DNA of 64,000 nt, from positions 2,082,950 through 2,146,949 of the forward strand of contig NZ_BAAAUN010000001.1 in the NCBI RefSeq assembly GCF_039533965.1, read 5' to 3'. This document shows, in pieces, positions 16,012 to 24,654 of the stretch. Position numbers and translations under genes: made by a program. The notes beneath the pieces are model-generated. The model saw nothing but the letters and a program-made list of their open reading frames with translations, was not told the origin of the DNA and searched no databases. Within the stretch, counting starts at the first letter, position 1. Each line of letters starts with the position of its first letter. The stretch comes from Microbacterium luteolum (GTDB lineage: Bacteria > Actinomycetota > Actinomycetes > Actinomycetales > Microbacteriaceae).

Positions 16012-17313
16012 TCACCAGCGACCGCGGCGACGCTCCCACTCGTCTTCGATCGTGCGCCGTCGGCCGGCGACGATCCCGGCGGGGATGGACAGCACGAGCA
16101 CGGCCGCGACGACGAAGATCGGCACCTGCCACCCGGCTGTCGTCTCGTGCAGCATCCCGATCAGCAGGGGGAAGACGGCGGCGATCGCGTAGCCGATGCT
16201 CTGCACGAAGCCGCTCAGCGCGACAGCGCTCTCGGGCGTGCGTGCGCGGATGCTCAGCAGCACGAGGCTCAGCGGGAACATGATCGCCGAGAGTCCGAAG
16301 ATGCCGACCCACAGCGGCAGCGCCACGGTCGGCACGAACAGGAATCCGGCCAGGCCCACCAGACCGCCGATCACGCCGACGAAGAACAGCGGACGCGTCG
16401 CCTGGTACTTGACGACGAGGACCGGCACGATCATCGAGCACGGCAGACCGACGAGGGCGAACAGGGAGAGCAGCAGTCCGGCAGTCGCGGGGGTGACTCC
16501 GCCGATGTCGACCAGCATCGTCGGCATCCAGGCGAACGAGACGTACGCCATGGTCGACGACGTGCCGAAGACGAGCGCGAGCGCCCAGGCCAGCGGCAGC
16601 CGCCACAGCCGGGCGAAGTACCGCGGGTTCGCCGGAGCCGTCGAGATCGGACCGGTCGCGACCGCCACGGCATCCTGCATGTCATGGCGTCCGTCGGTGG
16701 GATCGATGTCGTCGTCCTCGACCGGCGCGACCATCGGGGAGCGACGCTCGCGCAGGGCGAGCGTCACCCAGGGCAGCAGCGAGACCGCCGCGACGACGCC
16801 CCACATGCCGAGCGACAGGCGCCAGCCGAGCGAGTCGGCGACCGGCACGGCGACGAGCGGCGGCAGGAACGTGGAGATCGCCAACGTCGTGGAGTAGACC
16901 GTCATCATCAGGCCGATGCGGTCGGGGAAGTACTTCTTCACCAGGGGCGGCAGCAGCACGTTCCCGGAACCGACGCCCGCGAAGACGAGGGCGGTCGACG
17001 CCAGGAGGGTCACGGAGTCGACCGTAAACCCGCGCAGCAGCATCCCGGCCGCCATCAGCGCGATGGCGGTCACCGCGACGCGCTCCAGCCCGAAGCGCCG
17101 CTCGAACAGCGGGGTGAGCAGCCCGAAGACCGCGAAGCACACCGGCGGCGCGGCCCCGATCAGACCGACGACGACCGGCGAGACGGGGAAATCCTCGGCC
17201 ACGTGGTCGATCACCGGCGACAGCGAGGCGACGGCGGATCGCAGCGAGAACGCGACCAGCACGATCCCGACGAGCGCGAGAGCCCTCCCCTGCCAGAGCG
17301 GCCTCGACGTCAC
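16012..17313 (-). CDS. MFS transporter, CynX/NimT (cyanate permease-like) family
   Basis: This 433-residue membrane protein has twelve predicted helices and a long cytoplasmic loop in the middle (about residues 185-225). The first helices (FSLRSAVASLSPVIDHV) and GVGSGNVLLPPLVKKYFP are typical of the CynX/NimT group. Those members move cyanate, nitroimidazoles or other small organic anions, and the real substrate here is unknown. Its ATG overlaps the purF stop by 4 nt, an unusual coupling to purine synthesis. Confidence 0.88.
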   Translation of the reverse strand: MTSRPLWQGRALALVGIVLVAFSLRSAVASLSPVIDHVAEDFPVSPVVVGLIGAAPPVCFAVFGLLTPLFERRFGLERVAVTAIALMAAGMLLRGFTVDSVTLLASTALVFAGVGSGNVLLPPLVKKYFPDRIGLMMTVYSTTLAISTFLPPLVAVPVADSLGWRLSLGMWGVVAAVSLLPWVTLALRERRSPMVAPVEDDDIDPTDGRHDMQDAVAVATGPISTAPANPRYFARLWRLPLAWALALVFGTSSTMAYVSFAWMPTMLVDIGGVTPATAGLLLSLFALVGLPCSMIVPVLVVKYQATRPLFFVGVIGGLVGLAGFLFVPTVALPLWVGIFGLSAIMFPLSLVLLSIRARTPESAVALSGFVQSIGYAIAAVFPLLIGMLHETTAGWQVPIFVVAAVLVLSIPAGIVAGRRRTIEDEWERRRGRW

Positions 17314-18782
17314 GAGGTCTGCGACCCCTCCACCCAGGCGAGGTATTCGTCGGAGACGGTGCCGGTCACGTAGCGGCCGTCGAAGCAGCTCATGTCGAGA
17401 TCCGTCAGGACGGAGCCCTCGATGATCGCGGCCTTGAGGTCTTCGACCTCCTGGTACACCAGGTGGTCGCAGCCGAGCTCCTCCGCGATCTCCGGAATGG
17501 TCCTCCCGTGCGCGATGAGCTCGTGCCGCGACGGCATGTTGATGCCGTAGACGTGCGGATGCCGGACCGGCGGCGCCGCGGATGCGAAGGTGACCGAGGC
17601 GGCTCCGGCATCCCGAGCCATCTGGATGATCTCCTTCGACGTCGTCCCGCGCACGATCGAGTCATCGATCAGCAGGACGTTCTTGCCCTGGAACTCGGTC
17701 GACATGGCGTTGAGCTTCTGTCGCACGCTCTTCTTGCGCACCGCCTGCCCCGGCATGATGAAGGTGCGGCCGACGTAGCGGTTCTTGTAGAAGCCCTCGC
17801 GGTACTCGATGCCGAGCTTGCGGGCGACCTCCATCGCGGCGGGGCGCGACGAGTCCGGGATCGGCATGACCACGTCGATCTTGTCCATCGGCACGTGCTT
17901 GGCGATCGTGTCGGCGAGGCGGTCGCCCATGCGCAGGCGCGACTCGTACACCGAGATGCCGTTCATGACGGAGTCGGGGCGGGCGAGGTAGACGTACTCG
18001 AAGGCGCACGGAGCGAGGTGCACCTCCGATGCGCACCGCTTGCTGAACATCTCGCCGTCGTTCGTGATGAAGACGGCCTCGCCCGGCTCGACCTCGCGGA
18101 CGACCTCGTAGTCGCCGTTCTCGAGCACGAGCGACTCGCTCGCGACGACCCACTCGTCGCGCCCCTCCGCGCCCTCGACGGTCGACGGGCGACGCCCGAG
18201 GATGAGGGGACGGATGCCGAACGGATCGCGGAACGCGAGCAGGCCGTAGCCGGCGATGACGGCGATCACGGCGTAGGCGCCCTCGATGCGCGCCTGCGTG
18301 CGGGCGACGGCTTCGAAGACGCGCTCGGAGTCGAGGTCGACGGTCGAGGTGGTCGCCTGCAGCTCACCGGCGAGCACGTTGAGCAGCAGCTCGGTGTCGC
18401 TCGACGAGTTGAGGTGACGACGGTCGCGCTTGGCCATGTCGGCGGTCAGCTCGCGCGTGTTGGTGAGGTTTCCGTTGTGGATGAGGATGATGCCGTACGG
18501 GGCGTTCACGTAGAACGGCTGCATCTCCTCCTCGTTCGAGGCGGTGCCCTTCGTGGCGTAGCGCACATGGCCGAGGCCGACGTTGCCGAGCAGCGCACGC
18601 ATGTCACGCGTGCGGAACGCCTCGCGCACCATGCCCTGCGCCTTCGCGTTGTGCATGACGCCGTTGGCTTCCGCCGTGGCGATGCCCGTCGCATCCTGGC
18701 CGCGATGCTGCAGCAGCAGGAGTGCGTCGTAGATGTCCTGATTGACCGGGGCGGACCCCACCATTCCGACGATGCCGCACAT
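17310..18782 (-). CDS. purF: Amidophosphoribosyltransferase
   Basis: The 490-residue enzyme makes phosphoribosylamine from PRPP and glutamine, the first committed step of purine synthesis. MCGIVGMVG leaves Cys2 as the glutaminase nucleophile once Met is removed. HRGQDATGIAT and GHVRYATKG are Ntn-amidase motifs. VLLIDDSIVRGTTS is the PRPP-binding loop of the phosphoribosyltransferase domain. It follows purM by 6 nt without an obvious Shine-Dalgarno, so it probably depends on coupling. Confidence 0.97.
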   Translation of the reverse strand: MCGIVGMVGSAPVNQDIYDALLLLQHRGQDATGIATAEANGVMHNAKAQGMVREAFRTRDMRALLGNVGLGHVRYATKGTASNEEEMQPFYVNAPYGIILIHNGNLTNTRELTADMAKRDRRHLNSSSDTELLLNVLAGELQATTSTVDLDSERVFEAVARTQARIEGAYAVIAVIAGYGLLAFRDPFGIRPLILGRRPSTVEGAEGRDEWVVASESLVLENGDYEVVREVEPGEAVFITNDGEMFSKRCASEVHLAPCAFEYVYLARPDSVMNGISVYESRLRMGDRLADTIAKHVPMDKIDVVMPIPDSSRPAAMEVARKLGIEYREGFYKNRYVGRTFIMPGQAVRKKSVRQKLNAMSTEFQGKNVLLIDDSIVRGTTSKEIIQMARDAGAASVTFASAAPPVRHPHVYGINMPSRHELIAHGRTIPEIAEELGCDHLVYQEVEDLKAAIIEGSVLTDLDMSCFDGRYVTGTVSDEYLAWVEGSQTS

Positions 18783-18788
18783 GGGCTC

Positions 18789-19919
18789 TTACTTCGCTCC
18801 GTCCGCGTAGGCGCCCACCAGGCGCACTGCTCCACCGTCGACGCCCTTGGCGCCCTGTTCGAACTCTCCTGCCGGGCGGCTGCCTGCCGCGCCGCCCTCG
18901 AAGTGCACCGTGCCGACCTGCCATGCGGGCATGCCCTCGGCGCCGAGCGCCGCGATCGCGGCATCCTTCTTGTCTGCGGCGATCACGGCCAGGAAGCCGA
19001 TGCCGAGGTTCCAGGTGCCCTCGGCAGACTCCAGCGTCGACCCGGCGATGTCGCTGAGCACGCGGAAGACCGGGCTCGGCGACCACGTGCTGCGGTCGAC
19101 CTCGGCCCAGGTGCCCTGCGGGAGCACGCGCGCGAGGTTCGCCGCGATTCCGCCGCCCGTGACGTGGCTGAGAGCGTGCACGCCGCCCGACAGCCCCTCG
19201 ATCAGACGCAGCAGGGGAAGCGTGTACAGGCGGGTCGGCTCCAGGAGCGCTTCGCCCCACGTCGTGCCGAGGTCCGCCGCGTTGTCCCCATAGGAGATCC
19301 CGGCACCGGTGATGATGTGACGCACGAGAGAGAAGCCGTTGGAGTGCAGTCCGCTGGAGGCGACGGCGATGACCGCGTCGCCGTCCTGCACGCGCTCGGC
19401 GCCCAGGATCGCGTCGGCCTCGACCACACCCGTGGCCGCACCGGCCACGTCGTAGTCGCGGGGGCCGAGGAGTCCGGGATGCTCGGCCGTCTCGCCGCCG
19501 ACGAGCGCCGTGCCCGTCGCGGCGCACGCCTCGGCGATACCGCGGACGATGTCGGCGATGCGCTGCGGGAACACCTTGCCGCAGGCGATGTAGTCGGTCA
19601 TGAAGAGCGGCTTCGCGCCCACCACGACGATGTCGTCGACGACCATGCCGACCAGGTCTTGGCCGATCGTGTCGTGCTTGTCGATCGCCTGCGCGATCGC
19701 GACCTTCGTACCGACGCCGTCGGTACTGGTCGCGAGCAGCGGACGACGGAAGTCGCGCAACGCGCTGGCATCGAACAGGCCGGCGAATCCGCCGACACCG
19801 CCGAGCACTTCAGGGCCGTGCGTCGCGCGCACGGACGACTTCATCAGCTCGACGGCGAGATCACCTGCAGCGGTGTCGACGCCAGCTTCGGAATAGGGAT
19901 TGGTGGGGGAGGCAGCCAC
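18789..19919 (-). CDS. purM: Phosphoribosylformylglycinamidine cyclo-ligase (AIR synthetase)
   Basis: The 376-residue enzyme closes the imidazole ring to give AIR, using ATP. SEAGVDTAAGDLAVELMK and STDGVGTKVAIAQ are conserved N-terminal motifs. DYIACGKVFP and HVTGGGIAANLARVLP mark the dimer and ATP-binding regions. The GTG at 19919 is preceded by GGAGG and, 6 nt upstream, by TAGGCT, so the message may begin at the start codon. It is the first gene of a purM-purF-MFS operon, with an 86-bp divergent region to the next gene. Confidence 0.97.
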   Translation of the reverse strand: MAASPTNPYSEAGVDTAAGDLAVELMKSSVRATHGPEVLGGVGGFAGLFDASALRDFRRPLLATSTDGVGTKVAIAQAIDKHDTIGQDLVGMVVDDIVVVGAKPLFMTDYIACGKVFPQRIADIVRGIAEACAATGTALVGGETAEHPGLLGPRDYDVAGAATGVVEADAILGAERVQDGDAVIAVASSGLHSNGFSLVRHIITGAGISYGDNAADLGTTWGEALLEPTRLYTLPLLRLIEGLSGGVHALSHVTGGGIAANLARVLPQGTWAEVDRSTWSPSPVFRVLSDIAGSTLESAEGTWNLGIGFLAVIAADKKDAAIAALGAEGMPAWQVGTVHFEGGAAGSRPAGEFEQGAKGVDGGAVRLVGAYADGAK

Positions 19920-19925
19920 GCCTCC

Positions 19926-19931
19926 AGCCTA
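19926..19931 (-). promoter_or_regulatory. -10-like hexamer TAGGCT before purM
   Basis: TAGGCT on the minus strand ends exactly 6 nt before the GTG at 19919, which predicts an almost leaderless purM transcript. Confidence 0.5.
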
Positions 19932-19993
19932 CCGCCCGCGGGCACCTCGACTCTCCGCTGGAACAGAGCTCGGACGACGGCCCCGCTCCCGCC

Positions 19994-19999
19994 TACGAT
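19994..19999 (+). promoter_or_regulatory. -10-like hexamer TACGAT before the 20006 gene
   Basis: TACGAT lies exactly 6 nt before the ATG at 20006, with no Shine-Dalgarno. It is back-to-back with the purM promoter. Confidence 0.5.
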
Positions 20000-20005
20000 G
20001 GGGCC

Positions 20006-20611
20006 ATGGCCGACAAGCCGCAGTGGCTCATCCGCGAAGACGCGAGCGTTCCGGTGCTCGTCGCGCTCGCGCTGCGCCAGACGCTCGGGATCCGGGCCCC
20101 GGAGGACCTCCCGAGCCTTCGCGAGCTCGCCGTGCGGGCGCCGGACGCCACCGACGCGTCCGCCGCCGTCGAGGCGCAGTGGCGGGACTACTGGGACATG
20201 ACCGTCGAGCCGCGCGCCCACCCGTCAGGGGTGCCGCTCGAGCTCGTCGACGGCTTCGACACGCTCGTCGCGCTGCCTGCCACCGGAGCGGAGGAGCTCA
20301 CTGCGGCGGTCGCCCCGCACGGGGAATCCGTCCTCCGCTATGCGCGGGCCGCCCACGATCGCTATGTGAACTCGATGAAGAGCCACACCGGCGGCGACGC
20401 GTACCGCGCCTACGCGAGCGCCATCGCCGAGTTCGAGCGCGAGGTCGGACGCCGGGCGCACTCGTTCGAGTTGAACGTGCAGGTGCTGCCGTTCTCGCAG
20501 CGCGGCATCTGGTGGGTCGGCGCCCTCACGGTCGCGGTGACAGACGGGCTCCGGCGCGATGTCGTGGCGTTCGACGCCGCGATCCGTCCGGTGATCGCCG
20601 AACTGGCCTAG
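20006..20611 (+). CDS. Conserved hypothetical protein
   Basis: I do not recognise this 201-residue soluble protein. It has no signal peptide, membrane segment or cysteine pair. An N-terminal helical part (IREDASVPVLVALALRQTLG) leads into an Asp/Glu-rich middle, and the C-terminal half has a Trp-rich strand (QVLPFSQRGIWWVGALTVAV). The divergent position next to purM and a leaderless start support it as a real gene. Confidence 0.75.
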   Translation: MADKPQWLIREDASVPVLVALALRQTLGIRAPEDLPSLRELAVRAPDATDASAAVEAQWRDYWDMTVEPRAHPSGVPLELVDGFDTLVALPATGAEELTAAVAPHGESVLRYARAAHDRYVNSMKSHTGGDAYRAYASAIAEFEREVGRRAHSFELNVQVLPFSQRGIWWVGALTVAVTDGLRRDVVAFDAAIRPVIAELA

Positions 20612-20622
20612 TCGGCGACCGA

Positions 20623-20937
20623 TCAGTCGGTCTCGACGACGGTCTCCCGGTCGACCTTCACGACGCGATCGTGACGGCGCGCGACGCGCTCCATGATGAT
20701 GCCGACGACGCCCCCGAGCGCGAGACCGATCGGCACCGTCCACAGCAGCAGGAAGCCGAAGACCTGACCGGGCGGGTAGACGACGTCGAGCGCCTGCGAC
20801 TGCTCGAAGCTGCCGCTCCAGGTCAGGATGGCGGCCGCGATGATGCCGACGACCACGCCGATGCCCATGAGCACGCCGTAGCGAGGCACGCGACGCACGG
20901 TCGCCTCGACGGTACGGTGGGTGTCGGTGGTGGCCAT
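20623..20937 (-). CDS. Small two-helix membrane protein
   Basis: This 104-residue protein has two strong membrane helices (YGVLMGIGVVVGIIAAAIL and FGFLLLWTVPIGLALGGVVG) and charged cytoplasmic ends. I cannot name its function. The ATG at 20937 has GGAGG close upstream and GACAAT 6 nt before it. It is convergent with the 20006 gene (11-nt gap) and follows the large HtaA gene with a near-perfect palindrome between them. Confidence 0.75.
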   Translation of the reverse strand: MATTDTHRTVEATVRRVPRYGVLMGIGVVVGIIAAAILTWSGSFEQSQALDVVYPPGQVFGFLLLWTVPIGLALGGVVGIIMERVARRHDRVVKVDRETVVETD

Positions 20938-21009
20938 GCCTCCATTGTCCCACCGTTCTGCAGGGCACGACACCGGATGTGCGGACGGGCTCACCTGTCG
21001 GTCGAAGGA

Positions 21010-21050
21010 ACGGTTGCAGGTCGAAATCGTCGATTCCGACCTGCAACCGT
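21010..21050. repeat. 41-bp near-perfect palindrome (probable terminator of the HtaA gene)
   Basis: Arms 21010-21029 and 21031-21050 match at 19 of 20 positions around a single central base. Partial echoes of the core word CCTGCAG lie on both sides (near 20960 and 21060). It sits 40 nt after the stop of the minus-strand HtaA gene, where it could end transcription before the small membrane-protein gene. Confidence 0.8.
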
Positions 21051-21089
21051 GATCCGGACCTGCAGGGGTGCCGCTGCGGCCCGATCGGA

Positions 21090-24000
21090 TCAGACCTCGG
21101 TCGTCACCTCGGCGGCACCGCTCGTGCGGCTGCGGCGGCCGATGAGCACCCCGCCCGCGGCGGCGAGCGCGACGACGACCAGGCCGCCGACGATCCACGG
21201 CCACACCGGGGCACCCTCCGCGGCTGCCGGTGCGGTCACGGCCGTGACCGCGGCGGTCGCGTCGGACTCGTCCTCGGCCGGCACCCCTGATCCGCACTCG
21301 GCATTCACCGGGATCACCGCGGTGACCGGGTCGAGCGCCTCACCCGCGGCATACGTGCCGAACGCCGCCGCACCGGCCGCGGTCAGAGTGGTGGGCACGG
21401 CGTCGAGCGACAGCGCCCCGTCGACGACCGCGGCATCCGCCAGGGCGAACTCCGCCAGGCGGACGCCCTTCTGGTCGACGCTCGCGCCATCCTGCGTCGT
21501 GCCGGTCACGTCGAACACGAGGTATCCGGCGTCGCCGGCGAGCTCGATCCGCGCGTTCGCCAGCGTCGTGTTCAGCGCACCCTCGTGGCCCGTGAAGGCG
21601 ATCGCGCCGCCGAAGGTCACGAGCCCGGCGAGCGTCTTGTCGTCGAACGAGCCGGCGCCGGAGTCCCAGACGTAGTCCGGGTACTGGTACGCCACGTCGG
21701 TGAGCGTCCATCCGCCCTTCGCGATGCCCTCGATGTACGTGCGGAACGACTCCTTGTAGCCCCACTTCAGCGTCGCACCCTCCACCGTGCAGGCGCCGAT
21801 CACGGTCGCCGCCCGGTTCAGCGTGAAGGCGAGGCCGCGGTCGACGGATCCCTGCAACGTCAGCGTGTGCGCCCCGTCCTCGAGGCTGGCGGGCAGCGTG
21901 CCCGACCAGGTCGCGACGCCGGTGGCATCCGCCTTCACGGTCTCGAGCAGCATCGGCGTCGAGTAGACGACGACCTGGATGCCCTCCTCGTTCGGCTGGA
22001 AGCCCGCGGCGGCGACGGTCGCCGCCTTGCCCGCTCCCAGCGCGGCGAGGTTCTTCTCGTCGATCACGATCCCCTCGGCGGAGGGAGGCGTGGCCGGGAG
22101 GGTCGGCTTCTTCGTGACGGATGCCGCGGCGATCGTGCCCGACGTTCCAGCGGGCGCCGCCGATGCGGAGCCGATCGTGAAGCTGACCGGGTTGAGCGTG
22201 GTCGAGTTGCCCGAGAGAACCCGGTCGCGTCCGGCATCCGTCAGCGCAGCAGGAGCCGCGGTGTAGCTCACGGCACCGTTCGCCGTCGTGCGCACGGCAT
22301 TCCCCAGGTCGAGCGTCGCGAAGGCCACCTGCGCCCCGCCGCTCGACACGAACAGCGTCGCACTGTTCGAGGACGTGACGCGGATCACCGGGTCGGAGAG
22401 CGTGATGTCGAGCACCCCGTGATGGCCGGTGAAGCGCACCGAGCCCCGATAGACGACGCTGCCGACACCGGTCGCGACGTCGAAGTCGCCGCCGACGGAC
22501 TGACCGAACTGGAACTGTCCGCCGGAGCGCGTCGCGCCGCCCGACACGGAGATCGAGCCCTGCGCGATCGGACCGGTGACGTAGTCGGCGAAGGACGAGG
22601 AGATCGCCCAGCGCAGCGAGCCGCCGGGGACGTTCGCCGGCGGCGTGACGGGGGTCACAGGCGGCTTCGGCTCCTCCGGCTTCTTTCCGAGCAGCGCGTC
22701 CCACTGCGCCTCGGTGATCGTGACCGTCGAGCGCGCGAGGATCGTGTCGGCTTTCGGGAGGGTGTGCTGCTTCCAGACGATCACCTCATACGTCTTCGTC
22801 CGGTCGAGCGTGACGGCGGCCGTCGTGAGGTCGACGGAGAACGTCTCGAAAGCGATCCTGGGGACGTACTTCATGGCGAGGAAGCCGCCGCCGGCGGTGA
22901 CGCCCGCCTCGGTGCCGGCCTCGATAAGCGCGACGTACGCGCCGGGATTCGTGCCCATCTCCGAGCCGGCGGCCGTGACCGTGAGACCATCCGCAGCGGT
23001 GGCGGTCTTGACCGTGGTCTCGACCATCGGCACCTCGACAGGGAACAGGACATCCCAGTCGGCGTCGCTGATCGCGACCGCGCCACGAGCGAGGATGGTG
23101 TCGGCATTCGGCATCGTGTGCTGCTTCCACACGATCACCTCGTAGGTCTTCGTGCGGTCGAGCTTGTCGACCGGAGCAGTCAGGTCGACCGAGAACGCAC
23201 CACCGGAGATCCCGCGCACGTACTGCATCGCGAGGAAGCCGCCGCCGGCGGTGACATCCGCCTCGGTGCCGGTCTCGATCAGCGCCGCGTAGACGCCGGT
23301 GTCGCTGCCGAAGCCCGTTCCCGTGACGGATGCGGTGATGCCGGGCTCGGCCGTCGCGAGGGCGGCCGAGATCGCGAGCTTCGGCGGGATGACGTAGTTC
23401 AGGGCGACGCTGCGCTCCTGGTCGGCGTTCACGACGCCACCGGCCCCGTAGGTGTAGACGCCGTAGGAACCGGGGGCGGCCGCGGCATCCTTCAGCGTGA
23501 GCGTGGCCTGGAACGTGCCGTCATCGGCGAGCGCGACCCACTGCGCGCGGATCGCGCCCTGATACTGCGCCGGCACCTGATCCAGCACGGACTCCGAAAG
23601 GGCCCATCCCTGCGCACCGACGGAGCGTGTCGCGGATGCCGCGCCGCCGGACGGCTGCCAGTTCGAGGCGAAGTTGCCGAAGACCACGTAGGTGCCCTGG
23701 GGGAGGTTCGCCGGGATCGGCGCCCCGCGTCCGCCGACGTTCGCGGTCGGGTCGTAGCCCGAACCCTTCACGACGATCGTGTCGCCGGCCTGGAGCACGG
23801 TGTCCGCCACCGGGGTGGTGCCGTCACCGAGGAAGACCTCGAGCGACGCGGATGCCGGGGGCGTGGTGCCGGGATCCGTGCCCGGGTCGGTACCCGGATC
23901 GGTCCCCGGGTCCGTGCCCGGATCGGTGCCGGGGTCCGTGCCCGGATCAGTGCCGGGATCGGTCCCCGGGTCCGTGCCCGGGTCAGTCCCGGGGTCAGTC

Positions 24001-24491
24001 CCGGGGTCGGTGCCCGGCTCCGCGCCGAAGACGGCATCCCACTGCTCCGCGGTGATCTCCACGTCGCCCCGGGCGTAGATCGTCGTCGCATCCGGGTTCG
24101 AGTGCTGCTGCCAGACCAGCACCTCGTAGGTCTGAGTGCGGTCCAGCGATCCGGCGGGAGCCGTGAGCGTGAACGAGGTCGCCCCGCCGCTGACCGAGGG
24201 GAACGGCATCGCGAACGCCGCGTATCCGCCGCCCGCCGAGATCGAGCCCTCGGTGCCCTTCACTATGAGCGCGGCATATGCGCCGGCGACGTCCGGGAGC
24301 CCGGATGCCTCCACCTGCACGGTCACACCCGCCGTCGAGGCGTCCGTGACGCTCGCGCCGACGCTGCCGTCCGCAGCGTGCGCGGGGGCGGCGACCACTG
24401 CTCCCGCAGCGACGAGGAGGAAGGAGACGAGAGCGGCGATGAGCACGCGAAGGCGGCTGCTCGCTCGAAGGGGAATGGCTGTGTCGTTCAC
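21090..24491 (-). CDS. Large HtaA-domain cell-surface haem-binding protein
   Basis: This protein of about 1133 residues is secreted (signal ends APAHAA near residue 40) and anchored by a C-terminal helix (WIVGGLVVVALAAAGGVLIG) with a basic tail. Two HtaA domains lie at about residues 620-790 (SLRWAISSSFADYV) and 900-1060 (LKWGYKESFRTYI). Three copies of a roughly 115-residue module (LDRTKTYEVIVWKQH) lie at about 40-155, 370-485 and 486-610. Twelve GTDP repeats follow the first copy. HtaA domains bind haem in corynebacteria. The GTG at 24491 has GGAGAG 6 nt upstream. It is divergent from hmuTUV, with an iron box. Confidence 0.92.
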   Translation of the reverse strand: MNDTAIPLRASSRLRVLIAALVSFLLVAAGAVVAAPAHAADGSVGASVTDASTAGVTVQVEASGLPDVAGAYAALIVKGTEGSISAGGGYAAFAMPFPSVSGGATSFTLTAPAGSLDRTQTYEVLVWQQHSNPDATTIYARGDVEITAEQWDAVFGAEPGTDPGTDPGTDPGTDPGTDPGTDPGTDPGTDPGTDPGTDPGTDPGTDPGTTPPASASLEVFLGDGTTPVADTVLQAGDTIVVKGSGYDPTANVGGRGAPIPANLPQGTYVVFGNFASNWQPSGGAASATRSVGAQGWALSESVLDQVPAQYQGAIRAQWVALADDGTFQATLTLKDAAAAPGSYGVYTYGAGGVVNADQERSVALNYVIPPKLAISAALATAEPGITASVTGTGFGSDTGVYAALIETGTEADVTAGGGFLAMQYVRGISGGAFSVDLTAPVDKLDRTKTYEVIVWKQHTMPNADTILARGAVAISDADWDVLFPVEVPMVETTVKTATAADGLTVTAAGSEMGTNPGAYVALIEAGTEAGVTAGGGFLAMKYVPRIAFETFSVDLTTAAVTLDRTKTYEVIVWKQHTLPKADTILARSTVTITEAQWDALLGKKPEEPKPPVTPVTPPANVPGGSLRWAISSSFADYVTGPIAQGSISVSGGATRSGGQFQFGQSVGGDFDVATGVGSVVYRGSVRFTGHHGVLDITLSDPVIRVTSSNSATLFVSSGGAQVAFATLDLGNAVRTTANGAVSYTAAPAALTDAGRDRVLSGNSTTLNPVSFTIGSASAAPAGTSGTIAAASVTKKPTLPATPPSAEGIVIDEKNLAALGAGKAATVAAAGFQPNEEGIQVVVYSTPMLLETVKADATGVATWSGTLPASLEDGAHTLTLQGSVDRGLAFTLNRAATVIGACTVEGATLKWGYKESFRTYIEGIAKGGWTLTDVAYQYPDYVWDSGAGSFDDKTLAGLVTFGGAIAFTGHEGALNTTLANARIELAGDAGYLVFDVTGTTQDGASVDQKGVRLAEFALADAAVVDGALSLDAVPTTLTAAGAAAFGTYAAGEALDPVTAVIPVNAECGSGVPAEDESDATAAVTAVTAPAAAEGAPVWPWIVGGLVVVALAAAGGVLIGRRSRTSGAAEVTTEV
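23869..24012. repeat. 12-nt tandem repeat encoding twelve Gly-Thr-Asp-Pro units
   Basis: Twelve imperfect 12-nt copies inside the HtaA gene encode (GTDP)12, an extended, negatively charged linker. The wobble bases differ between copies, so the array is not a very recent expansion, but it could still slip. Confidence 0.9.
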
Positions 24492-24567
24492 GGGTTCTCT
24501 CCGGACCCCGGGGCACGCGGACACGCGCGCCGGCGGTGCCGCAATGCAGTCGGGCGAAGGGATGAGG

Positions 24568-24586
24568 TTTGGTTAGGCTCAGCTAA
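24568..24586 (-). promoter_or_regulatory. DtxR/IdeR-type iron box upstream of the HtaA gene
   Basis: The 19 bases match the consensus TTAGGTTAGGCTAACCTAA at 16 positions. The site lies 77 nt upstream of the HtaA GTG. Iron-loaded DtxR/IdeR would repress the gene and iron starvation would release it. Confidence 0.8.
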
Positions 24587-24635
24587 GAAGCCGATGGTCC
24601 CGAGCGTAGGGGGAGCCCACGGAGCGCGTCAAGTT

Positions 24636-24654
24636 TTAGGATAGCCTTGCCTAA
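24636..24654 (+). promoter_or_regulatory. DtxR/IdeR-type iron box overlapping the leaderless hmuT promoter
   Basis: The 19 bases match the same consensus at 15-16 positions. They contain the -10-like TAGCCT (24642-24647, one base either way), which lies 6 nt before the ATG at 24654. The last base of the box is the A of the start codon, so a bound repressor would cover the transcription start itself. Confidence 0.8.

Noticed and set aside
17463..20201. A 912-codon open frame on the plus strand
   Set aside because: It is antisense to purF and purM, which have full catalytic motifs. Its translation is His/Arg/Asp/Val-rich and shows no domain, which is typical of the reverse strand of GC-rich genes.
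23869..24012. CRISPR-like regular repeats
   Set aside because: The units are 12 nt with no spacers, lie inside a coding frame and encode GTDP. It is a protein linker repeat.
21585..24644. A 1019-codon open frame on the plus strand
   Set aside because: It is antisense to the HtaA gene, whose repeats, signal peptide and anchor are clear. The antisense reading is low-complexity Arg/Gly/Asp.
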